Below, one piece after another: positions 56,901 to 64,000 of a DNA stretch of 64,000 bases. Each line of letters opens with the position of its first letter. The stretch's first letter is position 1. This stretch comes from Adhaeribacter arboris (GTDB lineage: Bacteria > Bacteroidota > Bacteroidia > Cytophagales > Hymenobacteraceae). The notes below the pieces were generated by a model. It ran no database searches. It was given only the letters and a program-made list of their open reading frames with translations, and was not told the DNA's origin. Both the position numbers and the translations under genes were made by a program. Location: assembly GCF_003023845.1 (NCBI RefSeq), contig NZ_PYFT01000001.1, forward strand, positions 3,782,001-3,846,000, read 5' to 3'.

Positions 56901-59046
56901 TTAAACTAACACTTAGTGTACCTCCGCCAGGTTTTATCAGCACCGAAACCGAATCGCGGGTTGTATTCCCGACTAATTCCAGATTACCAGTTACTTTCCA
57001 GGCAAAAGAAGTGGCCCCCGTAGCATTTACCCGATACGTTACCGTTGTACTACTACACGGCGTAAGTAAACCAGTAATTGGCCCCGAAGAGATTACGCCA
57101 ACAGCATTTACCACAATTGCAATTGCCTCGGAAGTGCCACAATTATTTACGGCCGCTACAGTAATGGTACCTTGCGTATTAACGGCCGCTACCGGAGCTA
57201 TTACCTGAATTTGGTTAGTTCCTTGTCCGGTTAAAGTCCAACCAGCTGGCACTGTCCAATTGTACCGGTCACTGGCCGCACCCGTAACGGTAAATAAAGT
57301 ACTTTGCGAACCAACGCAAACGGAACTTGGCCCTGTAATGGCAGTCGGCTTAGCCGGATTGCCTAAGCTTGGCTTTATTCGTAATGTTCTGGCTGGGCTA
57401 GTACCACAAGAATTCTTCGCTCTTACTGAAATAATTACTTCTTCCTGACCAGCTTTTACTCTTATCTGCGGAGTATTTTGCCCAGTTACAATTTCCCAAC
57501 CTCCATTATCCGTTGAATCGCCGGGAGTACCAACAACCCATTCATAAGCTGAGGCATTAGCTACTGGGTCTATTTGGTAGGTAAAATAAGTTTCTGTATC
57601 ACGAATGCAGGGGTTAAGGCCATTGGGATCTGCTGTTGTAATTGAGCCCGGTGCTAAAGTAATTAAAGTGGTAGCGGCAACTTCTAAGGTACTTGGTTCA
57701 CTATCGCCGCACCCATTATTTACCGTTACAGAAATTATACCCTCCGATGCTACGGGATTGCCGGGCGTACTAACGGGCAGTTCTACCGTAATAGAGTTAG
57801 CAGGGGGTTCGCCATCAGCAGTAGGGAGAATTTTCCAACCAGACGGAACAATCCAAGTATACGATTGTACCCCGGGAATAGCAACTACACTAAAAACACT
57901 GGTGTTGCTGCCAACACATACTTGAGCAGGCCCTGTGATTTCGCCGGGGTTAGAAATTTTAGCACAAATAGCCGGAACTATACTAGCAGAATTATTTTCA
58001 AAATTATCGTCGGTTACCGTACCTAATATCGTGGCGGTATTCCCGATACCTCCGGGATTTTTAATTCTTACTTTAAGGGTAAGCGTAATAACTTCCCCAT
58101 TTTTAAATTCACTCGTAGTCCATTGAAAGATCCGGGAATCTCTATTAAAAGTAAAAGTATTTACTTGTTTTCCGGCAATAGAACTACGCGCGGTAGCTCC
58201 AATGTAATCCAGATCTATATCTAATTGGTCTACAATTTTTACATTATAATCGTTAATCGGGCCATAGTTACGGGCTACAATAGTAAAGGTAACTTCTTCC
58301 CCAACAGAGTAAGGATTGACACCATTCTGCCCTAAACTTTTTGTTTTAGTAATCCCTAAATCGGTAGATGTAGTAACCGGATTATTTTTATTCAGAACGA
58401 CTTTACTTTCTAAAGATAGCAAACGCCCCCCATTAACAACGGCATCTTTCCCGAGCCGGATGGAGTTTTTTGCCAAAATACTGCCCGCCATATTGCTTCT
58501 GGTTCCAATATTAACCGTATCGGCTACCTGCCAGAAAATATTCATGCGCCGGGCATTATTTAATAATTTTATGGTTGTACTGGCCGCCGTTAACAAACCT
58601 CCCCTAACCTGAAAAATAAACACGGCATTAGGATCGTTGGCAGCATCCAGGTTTATAGTACCGCTAAGGGTAGTCGTATTATCAAATGTATATACCCCTG
58701 GACCTAAAATCTGACCGCTCAGGCTAGTACCTGTAAGATTTTTACCCGGTGTAGTAGCTAAATCGTTAATGTTAGCATAGGCTCTTTGCAAATCTTCCTG
58801 GGCCTTCTGCGCCGTAGCATCACCCGAATATTGCGTGCCGTTAATCATACCCGCAGTAAACCCTTGAATGATATTTCCTGGCCATACGCCAACATTACCA
58901 CTTACTTTAGTAGCATCTTTGTTATAAATACCCGTACCAGCTAAAATAGTAAAATCAGCAGCAGTACCCAAGTTAGGTTTTGTTTGAGCGCTACTAGAAA
59001 CAGATAAGCCGATGAATAAGAAAAATAAAAGTATAATTTTTTTCAT
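53926..59046 (-). CDS. Large adhesin-like protein: DUF3494, DUF11, 14 PKD-like repeats, gliding C-terminal domain
   Basis: A 1706-residue T9SS type B substrate. ATG 59046 gives a clean signal peptide (MKKIILLFFLFIGLSVSSSAQ); the frame opens further up at a TTG. Residues about 22-225 form a DUF3494 (ice-binding/adhesin) domain (FTILAGTGIYNKDATKVSGNVGVWPG...GPGVYTF). A DUF11 domain follows (about 230-365), then 14 PKD-like/Ig-like repeats of 85-90 residues with a core ITG...VC...YSV..V.GA..Y.W.VP.GW.I..GQGT..I.V. The C-terminus (last 90 residues, VFSPNGDGVNDTWTI...) is the gliding-motility-associated domain. It is predicted to be an extracellular filament-like adhesin. The nearby PorP/SprF and OmpA-family genes probably serve its export and anchoring. 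Confidence 0.9.
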   Translation of the reverse strand: MKKIILLFFLFIGLSVSSSAQTKPNLGTAADFTILAGTGIYNKDATKVSGNVGVWPGNIIQGFTAGMINGTQYSGDATAQKAQEDLQRAYANINDLATTPGKNLTGTSLSGQILGPGVYTFDNTTTLSGTINLDAANDPNAVFIFQVRGGLLTAASTTIKLLNNARRMNIFWQVADTVNIGTRSNMAGSILAKNSIRLGKDAVVNGGRLLSLESKVVLNKNNPVTTSTDLGITKTKSLGQNGVNPYSVGEEVTFTIVARNYGPINDYNVKIVDQLDIDLDYIGATARSSIAGKQVNTFTFNRDSRIFQWTTSEFKNGEVITLTLKVRIKNPGGIGNTATILGTVTDDNFENNSASIVPAICAKISNPGEITGPAQVCVGSNTSVFSVVAIPGVQSYTWIVPSGWKILPTADGEPPANSITVELPVSTPGNPVASEGIISVTVNNGCGDSEPSTLEVAATTLITLAPGSITTADPNGLNPCIRDTETYFTYQIDPVANASAYEWVVGTPGDSTDNGGWEIVTGQNTPQIRVKAGQEEVIISVRAKNSCGTSPARTLRIKPSLGNPAKPTAITGPSSVCVGSQSTLFTVTGAASDRYNWTVPAGWTLTGQGTNQIQVIAPVAAVNTQGTITVAAVNNCGTSEAIAIVVNAVGVISSGPITGLLTPCSSTTVTYRVNATGATSFAWKVTGNLELVGNTTRDSVSVLIKPGGGTLSVSLSNACGSSQEQSLNITPQIKLTAPTSIQAASIAPCAGTSGLTFTVTQVTGASGYNWQILGVNGQPAAEWEITAVSPDQKTITVTAGSELVNISVTATNNCGNSEVRTILVTPIKTPPLVPGAITGNTNVCAGSINLRYSIKTVSGATSYVWTVPTGWSITAGQGTTQITVKAGATEGFITVKSKNICGESSLASQKKVVPSTSRPSSPGNITAGKSTVCVNEANLSYSVAAIPGVTIYNWTVPEGWIITAGQTTNTITVTAGAKSGIIYVVAYNNCGPGPASVPLPVSVTSKPAAPTAITGETIPCNGSTGIKYTATAVPGATGYLWELPEGWTITAGAGTAEITVTTSTSGGALSVKAKNDCFESDPTTLTITPSSSEPIVLGEITGSSNVCRNQTDLIYNVTPVPNVSNYVWTVPSGWEITAGQGTSSIRVNAKTNSGTISVLPRNGCGAAASATSLAVIVTNEAAVAAGTISGDQQVCAGETNLNYSIDAVSGAASYIWEVPEADGWRIISGQGTTDITIQAGSKSGNITVKAVNGCGSGPASSFAVNLVSLPTEPLRIIGTREQCAGSSSQIYQVAAVNGAESYNWKVPQDWQIESGQGTNIIRVTAGQESGNVEVTVATACGNGLTGTLAVTAALETALVPGVIGGDSKALICSGQQNITYTIEPVPGAIAYRWNLEAATDWVITGGQGTTSIQVTVGAQPATISVQAINGCGISDASTITVHPGSSAEVPVDSIAGPAVVCANQTELTYSVAAVSGATGYTWSLPAGWKIMAGENTNKITVTAGSTAGTISVVAFNSCASSIPSTLLVSISSAPTAPLSIKDESSACTGLVYSIDAVVGATGYNWLVPEGWNITEGQGTVRIKVRAPEGSKEGIIKVATQTSTCTSALTSLTVNPNLGLSNLQVANVFSPNGDGVNDTWTITNIQNYSENEIVLINRWGSEVYKTKSYQNNWNGGNLTDGTYYYILKVKICDGAYTTQKGYVMIMR

Positions 59047-59670
59047 TTCATCCTTCCAAAAAACAAAATATATGGCTGATCTTTCATTAATCAACTTAAA
59101 AATAAATACAATTTCAATATTTACAAATCTATTCAAATAGTTTGTTTATTAATAACAATTATTAAATAAAAAACTGATTTTAAACCAAATAGAAGAACTT
59201 GCAATAAAAATATTAGCAGTATTAGTTAAAAACAACAACTACAATACTTTATTTATATACCTGTATAATACAACCAACTAGATTCAGGGCAAATTCAATT
59301 TAAGTAAAATTATTTTTGTAATTATTTTTATATTAATATTAAAATAATTAATATGTTTTATTAAGCAGGTCCTTACAGCAGTAACTGTTTGAGTAAGCTA
59401 TAAAACACACTCGTTCGAGTTTGATTTTAAAAAAATTCCGTTTAACAGAATACGATGGCATTTAGCAGGAACACTCCACTATATTGAATATGCAGGAAAG
59501 ATTTTGTTTTGATTCAAAATGAAAAAAATCACCAAGGCTGAAAAAAACTTATCTATTTAGGGAAATTCTTTATTTAAGACTATTTAAGGCGCACAAATAG
59601 ATTCAAGATGAGTTAAAACCAACCGGAACGCTACAGGAAGATTACCAGAAACACCTTGCTGTTTATAAAT
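59047..59670. other. AT-rich intergenic region upstream of the adhesin gene
   Basis: About 620 bases, very AT-rich, with no convincing gene or RNA. It holds the promoter of the adhesin gene; I could not pick a clear -33/-7 pair. Confidence 0.35.
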
Positions 59671-60819
59671 CTACAAGGTAAGGTGCAGCGTTGCGGCGGT
59701 TTGTTCAATTAATTGACGGGCATATTCTTTTTTAACTTCTAAGGGCTTGCCATCCGTGTACTCATTTACCATACCAGGGGATAAAATCATATTTACGACA
59801 TTTTCCCCTACCTCTTGGGCAATGTGTGCCTGCACCGCCTGAATTCGCTGCCGTCGCAGCATGGCTTCATCGGCTCCTACTAAGGGTTCAGGTCGCCGGG
59901 AACGGAAAGGACGTTGGTGCGTGAGTTGCAATTGTTCTGCTGCTTGCTCCGCTTTATCCAACACATAACGGTATTCCTTAAAGGTATGATTATCTTTTAG
60001 CTGCCCCATTAAACCTTTGGTATTTTGCCAGCTTCTAAAATCGGTAACCGGCTGTAAGGCAAGCGCTACTAATGTTTCGTTGGCGATAACCATTGCCGGT
60101 GGTCGGTTGTACTGTTGGGCTATTTGATTTCGAAATTCAAATAATTGCTTTAATAAAAATTGTTGAAAATAAGTTAATCGTTCCGAGCCTTTTAATTTTA
60201 AGTGCCGGTCCGATTGCTCTTTAATTTCTAAATCTTCCAACAACCGGCATTCTTCGGCGAGCCAACGTCCACGGCCTAAAGCTACTAATTCCTGCCAAAG
60301 TACATCTTTTAATTCGTGCAGGTGCAGCACATCCGTAGCCGCATACGTAAGCTGGTCCTCGGAAAGCGGCCGGGTATTCCAGTTACTTACCTGGTTAGTT
60401 TTATCTACTTCAATCCCAAAAAGTACCTGCAAAATATTGGCGTACGACGTGCGCAGATGATTCAATAACCGGGCTGCTATTTCAGTATCAAAAATTCCCC
60501 GTGGCCGGCAACCCAGTTTTTTTAAAAGTAATATATCATTTGTGGAGGAATGAATAATTTTCGTAATACTAGGATCGTCCACCAATTCCCACAAAGGTTC
60601 CAGGTTTTTAATTGTAAAAGGATCGATTAAATAACATTGCTCCCGATCGGCAATTTGCACCAAGCATAAGTTTAAACCGTATGTGTAGCGGTTATCGTCA
60701 AATTCTAAATCTAACGCTAGTTCCCGCGACTGAGCTAATTGCGTAACGGCCGCCAAAAAATTGGTTTGAGTAGAAATATAAGAAAAATAACGGCCAGTCG
60801 ACCACAGAGCCTGCCTCAT
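59671..60819 (-). CDS. rnd: Ribonuclease D
   Basis: A 382-residue 3'-5' exoribonuclease that trims tRNA and other RNA ends. The DEDDy exonuclease domain has LDLEFDDNRYTYGLNLCLVQIADR (Exo I, D/E), NDILLLKKLGCRPRGIFDTEIAARLL (Exo II) and LTYAATDVLHLHEL (Exo III, Y..AxxD). One HRDC domain follows at about 215-295 (FQQFLLKQLFEFRNQIAQQYNRPPAMVIANETLVAL). Length and order are normal for the family. The gene is on the same strand as tesA, with about 70 bases between. Confidence 0.93.
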   Translation of the reverse strand: MRQALWSTGRYFSYISTQTNFLAAVTQLAQSRELALDLEFDDNRYTYGLNLCLVQIADREQCYLIDPFTIKNLEPLWELVDDPSITKIIHSSTNDILLLKKLGCRPRGIFDTEIAARLLNHLRTSYANILQVLFGIEVDKTNQVSNWNTRPLSEDQLTYAATDVLHLHELKDVLWQELVALGRGRWLAEECRLLEDLEIKEQSDRHLKLKGSERLTYFQQFLLKQLFEFRNQIAQQYNRPPAMVIANETLVALALQPVTDFRSWQNTKGLMGQLKDNHTFKEYRYVLDKAEQAAEQLQLTHQRPFRSRRPEPLVGADEAMLRRQRIQAVQAHIAQEVGENVVNMILSPGMVNEYTDGKPLEVKKEYARQLIEQTAATLHLTL

Positions 60820-60887
60820 ACTTACGGGTTTATCATAACAAGCAGCAATTTACAATTATAATACGTAAGGCAAATTTTAGCTACTAT

Positions 60888-61571
60888 TTACAATACATCT
60901 TTTAAGATTTCCCAAGTATTTTTTGCCAGAATCTGCTGCCCCTTAGCCGTTGGGTGCACGCCATCGCCCTGATTCAGGCTGCGCTCACCGGCTACGCCCT
61001 CAAGTAAAAACGGAATAAAAGCAAGATTATTTTTTTCGGCCAGTTGCCGGAAAACCACCCGGAACTGAGCCGCGTAAGCCCCACCCATGCTCGGGGGAAT
61101 TTCCATACCGGCCAATACAATTTTAACCTCCGGATATTTAGCTTTTACCTTATCAATAATGGCCTGTAAGTTTTCTTTCGTGGATTGCGGAGGAATGCCG
61201 CGCAGCCCGTCATTCGCGCCCAGTTCCAGCACAAACACATCTACTGGTTGTTTTAAAATCCAGTCGATGCGGTTTTTACCACCCGCTGTAGTTTCTCCGC
61301 TTAAGCCGGCATTAATAACTTTATAAGGTAAATTGAGGGAATCTATTTTCTTTTGAATAAGAGCTGGAAAAGCTTCTGAAGGTTGCAAGCCGTAACCGGC
61401 CGTTAAACTATTACCAAAAAATAAAATTGTCTTCATAACCACAGGTTTCTTCTCATCCGGAGCAGTTGATTGTTGCACAACAGCTTTTGTGTCTTCGGGG
61501 TTGCCTGAATTACAGCCAACTGCCACTAGTACGAAAAAAGAAGCAAAAAGAAAGTTTAAATAAGTGCGCAC
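60888..61571 (-). CDS. tesA: TesA-like SGNH-family esterase/lysophospholipase (lipoprotein)
   Basis: A 227-residue GDSL/SGNH hydrolase. A lipobox ends at C20 (MRTYLNFLFASFFVLVAVGC), placing it at the envelope. The start is GTG 61571, since no ATG precedes the signal peptide. The catalytic blocks are FFGNSLTAGYG (Ser), NAGLSGETTAGG, ELGANDGLRG and DGVHPTAKG (Asp/His). It resembles E. coli TesA/arylesterase. It is divergent from a YbbA-like ATPase gene, the same arrangement as in E. coli, with a 234-bp shared promoter region. Confidence 0.9.
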   Translation of the reverse strand: MRTYLNFLFASFFVLVAVGCNSGNPEDTKAVVQQSTAPDEKKPVVMKTILFFGNSLTAGYGLQPSEAFPALIQKKIDSLNLPYKVINAGLSGETTAGGKNRIDWILKQPVDVFVLELGANDGLRGIPPQSTKENLQAIIDKVKAKYPEVKIVLAGMEIPPSMGGAYAAQFRVVFRQLAEKNNLAFIPFLLEGVAGERSLNQGDGVHPTAKGQQILAKNTWEILKDVL

Positions 61572-61805
61572 AGGTATTTATTTTTAATTTATTTCCTTAA
61601 ATTCTTAAACATGTACAACCGTTTACTGGTTTTTCCGGAGGCATGTTAGCATGTATAAACTTTGCTAATTACGCTAAAAATAATTCCTTGGCTAGCTGTA
61701 TTCCCGAAACAAGCGTAAGTAGTAGTTAAAAAATATCTTTCAATCTATATGCGAACGATTTTTTAATCGTTTCAGAAATAATTATTTAATCAGAAATTAT
61801 AAACT
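61572..61805. promoter_or_regulatory. Divergent promoter region of tesA and ybbA
   Basis: 234 bases between the two divergent starts. Near-consensus Bacteroidota elements can be seen on each strand but none is a perfect TAnnTTTG match, so I do not place individual promoters. Confidence 0.4.
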
Positions 61806-62486
61806 GTGGCTATATTACGCGTGGAGCAACTCGGTAAATCTTACCGGAGTGGCGGTAAAGAACTTACCGTTTTACATAATATTTCCTTTACCCTTAACGC
61901 GGGTGATACCTTTGCTATTGTTGGACCATCGGGCAGTGGTAAAACTACGTTATTGGGTTTATGCGCCGGCTTAGACGCCGCTACTACCGGTTCGGTGGAA
62001 TTAAATGGCATCCGGCTGGAACGCCTTTCCGAAGACGAGCGGGCGCAGGTTCGCAATCAGTACGTCGGGTTTATTTTTCAGAATTTTCAGCTGATTCCTA
62101 CCCTAACAGCCCTGGAAAATGTAATGGTACCATTGGAACTGCGGGGGGAAAAACAGGTAGGCAAACAAGCATTAGAACTACTCGAACGCGTAGGGTTGCA
62201 ACATCGGCACCATCATTATCCAACCCAACTTTCCGGGGGCGAGCAGCAGCGGGTAGCTTTGGCCCGGGCTTTCTCCAATCAACCGAAAATTTTGTTCGCC
62301 GACGAACCAACGGGTAATCTCGACGCGGAAACCAGCGAAAAAGTAGTCAACTTGCTCTTTGATCTTAACCGGGAACGGGGAACAACCTTGGTACTGGTAA
62401 CCCACGACCTGGAACTAGCGGGTAAAACCCAGCGCCTCATCCGGATAAAAGGCGGCCACGTTATCTCGGATTCCGTTATGGCTTGA
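61806..62486 (+). CDS. ybbA: ABC transporter ATPase (YbbA/LolD-like)
   Basis: A 226-residue ATPase. Start at GTG 61806. Walker A (VGPSGSGKTTLLG), Q loop, signature (LSGGEQQRVALARAF), Walker B (ILFADEPTGNLD) and the H loop (LVTHDLEL) are all present. It belongs to the MacB/LolD-type exporter class and pairs with the FtsX-like permease encoded downstream at 62882. A small gene lies between the two. In E. coli YbbA/YbbP and TesA form the same gene group. Confidence 0.93.
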   Translation: MAILRVEQLGKSYRSGGKELTVLHNISFTLNAGDTFAIVGPSGSGKTTLLGLCAGLDAATTGSVELNGIRLERLSEDERAQVRNQYVGFIFQNFQLIPTLTALENVMVPLELRGEKQVGKQALELLERVGLQHRHHHYPTQLSGGEQQRVALARAFSNQPKILFADEPTGNLDAETSEKVVNLLFDLNRERGTTLVLVTHDLELAGKTQRLIRIKGGHVISDSVMA

Positions 62487-62551
62487 GCTTGGAATCAGGT
62501 AATAAGATTCATAAACCAAGTTATCTTTAATCAGAAAGTTTAGAATATAAC

Positions 62552-62800
62552 ATGGCTCTTGATTTTTATCAACTGAATAACAAGGAGTATTTCTTTGCAC
62601 TGGAAGACAAAGAACTTCAAGATTTAGGGGAAATACTCCAGGAGTTTCGATATCGTACGGGCTTTGTTATAGACCAGTATAGCGATTATAAGCTGACCAT
62701 AGAAAATCAAGCAGCTATCATTAAAATTATTGATGATTATATTGATAAAACAGATTTAAATAAGAATAAATCTAAAATATTCGCACGAAAAAAAGAATGA
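62552..62800 (+). CDS. Small protein of unknown function between ybbA and ybbP
   Basis: An 82-residue cytoplasmic protein (MALDFYQLNNKEYFFALEDKELQDLGEILQEFRYRTGFVIDQYSDYKLTIENQ...), acidic with a Lys-rich tail. The start at ATG 62552 is 65 bases after the ybbA stop, and the stop is 80 bases before ybbP. Codon use and hydrophobic/polar patterning look genuine. I do not recognise a family. Since it lies inside the transporter operon, it may be a regulator or accessory protein of it; this is inference. Confidence 0.65.
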   Translation: MALDFYQLNNKEYFFALEDKELQDLGEILQEFRYRTGFVIDQYSDYKLTIENQAAIIKIIDDYIDKTDLNKNKSKIFARKKE

Positions 62801-62881
62801 ATTACTGTTGAAAGGTGATTAAGCAAATCATCATTAAAAATTCTCGCCTACTAGCTACCTAATACCTGATACTTCACCAAC

Positions 62882-64000
62882 ATGGATAGAACTCTTATAA
62901 AACCAACACTGCAACCAAAATGGCTTTTAACAATGGCCTGGCGCGATAGTCGCCGAAACCGTTCGCGGTTGTTGCTCTTTGTTTCGTCTATTATTTTAGG
63001 AATTGCGGCTTTGGTAGCTATTCAATCGTTCAGTGAAAATCTTCGCGACGATATTGACGATCAGGCCAAAACCTTACTAGGTGCTGATTTAGGTATTTAC
63101 ACGAACCAACCCGTAACTAAGACTATGCAGAAAACCTTGCATAATTTAGGCGGACGTCAGGCTCGGGAATACTACTTTGCTTCCATGATTTTGTTTCCTA
63201 AAAACAGCGGTAGCCGTCTGGTTCAGATTCGGGCCTTGCAAGGAGATTATCCATTTTACGGAGCTATCGAAACTACTCCGGCGGCAGCTAGTCGCACCTT
63301 TCGGAATGGCCGGAATGCTTTAGTAGACAAAACGGTATTATTGCAATTTAATGCACGTCCGGGTGATTCCGTTAAAATCGGGAACCTTACCTTCCGGATT
63401 GTTGGAGAATTAAATAAAATACCTGGCCAGGCAGGCATTGCTGCCAGCATGGCCCCAGCCGTTTATATCCCGATGCAATATTTAAATCAAACGGGTTTAA
63501 TGCAAAAAGGCAGTCGCATTAATTACCGATTTTACTATCAATTTCCACCGCAAACAGATGTAGAAAAGCTGGTAAAAGGAATTGAGCCCCGACTTGAAAA
63601 AGACGGACTAAGTTACGAAACCATTGCTTCTAAAAAAGAAAATACCGGCAAAGCCTTTAGCGACTTAACCCGCTTTTTAACCTTAGTAGGGTTTATTGCC
63701 CTTTTATTAGGTTGTGTAGGGGTAGCAAGTTCCGTGCATATTTACATTAAAGAAAAAATTCAGACCATCGCTATTTTGCGTTGTTTGGGAACCCAAAGCC
63801 GACAAGCATTCTTTATTTACCTGATCCAGATTCTGGCCATGGGTTTATTGGGTTCGATTATCGGAGTAATGGCAGGCACCTTAGTACAACGTGTTTTGCC
63901 GGTCGTTTTAGCTGATTTTTTGCCCGTAGCTATAACCGTAAGTATTTCCTGGAAAGCTATTTTATTAGGTATTGGTACGGGGCTTTTTATCTCTCTTTTA
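62882..64000 (+). CDS. ybbP: FtsX-like ABC transporter permease (YbbP-type), partial
   Basis: The frame starts at ATG 62882 and runs past the window end (373 codons seen). An N-terminal membrane helix (SRLLLFVSSIILGIAALVAIQSF) precedes a MacB-like periplasmic domain (about 50-255). The FtsX domain begins at about 260 (FLTLVGFIALLLGCVGVASSVHIYIKEKIQTIAILRCLGTQSRQAF). It pairs with the YbbA ATPase. E. coli YbbP is about 800 residues, so more than half is missing here. Confidence 0.9.
   Translation, partial: MDRTLIKPTLQPKWLLTMAWRDSRRNRSRLLLFVSSIILGIAALVAIQSFSENLRDDIDDQAKTLLGADLGIYTNQPVTKTMQKTLHNLGGRQAREYYFASMILFPKNSGSRLVQIRALQGDYPFYGAIETTPAAASRTFRNGRNALVDKTVLLQFNARPGDSVKIGNLTFRIVGELNKIPGQAGIAASMAPAVYIPMQYLNQTGLMQKGSRINYRFYYQFPPQTDVEKLVKGIEPRLEKDGLSYETIASKKENTGKAFSDLTRFLTLVGFIALLLGCVGVASSVHIYIKEKIQTIAILRCLGTQSRQAFFIYLIQILAMGLLGSIIGVMAGTLVQRVLPVVLADFLPVAITVSISWKAILLGIGTGLFISLL

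Overview
This 64 kb window comes from a chromosome of the Bacteroidota, most likely order Cytophagales and close to Hymenobacteraceae (an Adhaeribacter/Hymenobacter-like organism). The grounds are type IX secretion (T9SS) substrates with both type A and type B C-terminal domains, a PorP/SprF protein, a SusC/SusD pair, Tat-exported sugar enzymes, DUF2723 and DUF2652 proteins, near absence of Shine-Dalgarno motifs, and a tRNA promoter of the Bacteroidota type (TTTG, 19 bases, TAnnTTTG). The lineage is inferred from gene content, not from a marker-gene tree. Both ends cut genes: a GloVer-repeat protein on the left and an FtsX-like permease on the right.

Layout. 1-4255: two tandem GloVer-repeat secreted proteins. 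4638-6788: a PQQ dehydrogenase with a fused cytochrome c domain. 6880-8490: two copies of a cassette (small SH3 protein, terminator, sigma-54 type promoter, upstream activator site) around a small unknown gene. 8709-12527: a 62-bp perfect palindrome, a secreted unknown, a TonB-domain protein and a class A penicillin-binding protein. 12897-15813: a DUF2652 cyclase-like protein, tRNA-Arg(CCT), a frameshifted DUF1569 gene and a VOC protein. 16321-19245: an M24 aminopeptidase and an HtrA protease. 20626-25760: a 1515-residue protein with 21 YLLGG repeats, and the decayed 3' end of a paralogue. 25913-35365: a sugar locus (SusC, SusD, isomerase, DUF1080 hydrolase/lyase, Gfo/Idh/MocA oxidoreductase, PmoA-like protein) with two copies of one 21-bp operator-like site. 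36575-40797: a peptide-type ABC importer without its ATPases. 41063-43079: a 53-residue peptide gene divergent from a TPR-like protein. 43112-50650: a C-terminal processing protease, a two-component system preceded by a 36-residue membrane peptide, and a DUF2723 membrane protein. 50841-59046: an OmpA-family protein, PorP/SprF, and a 1706-residue adhesin-like type B T9SS substrate. 59671-64000: RNase D and a tesA / ybbA / ybbP group with a small extra gene.

How the genes fit together. The sugar locus looks self-contained for uptake and oxidative processing of a glycoside. SusCD would bring the substrate across the outer membrane, and every enzyme downstream carries a Sec or Tat signal, so the chemistry is predicted to be periplasmic. 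The adhesin, PorP/SprF and OmpA-family genes match the usual arrangement for a type B T9SS substrate with its partner proteins. The points most worth a second look are the duplicated sigma-54 cassette, the peptide/TPR divergent pair, the membrane peptide in front of the histidine kinase, the shared operator in the sugar locus, the one-base frameshift in the DUF1569 gene, and the relic of a second YLLGG-repeat gene.
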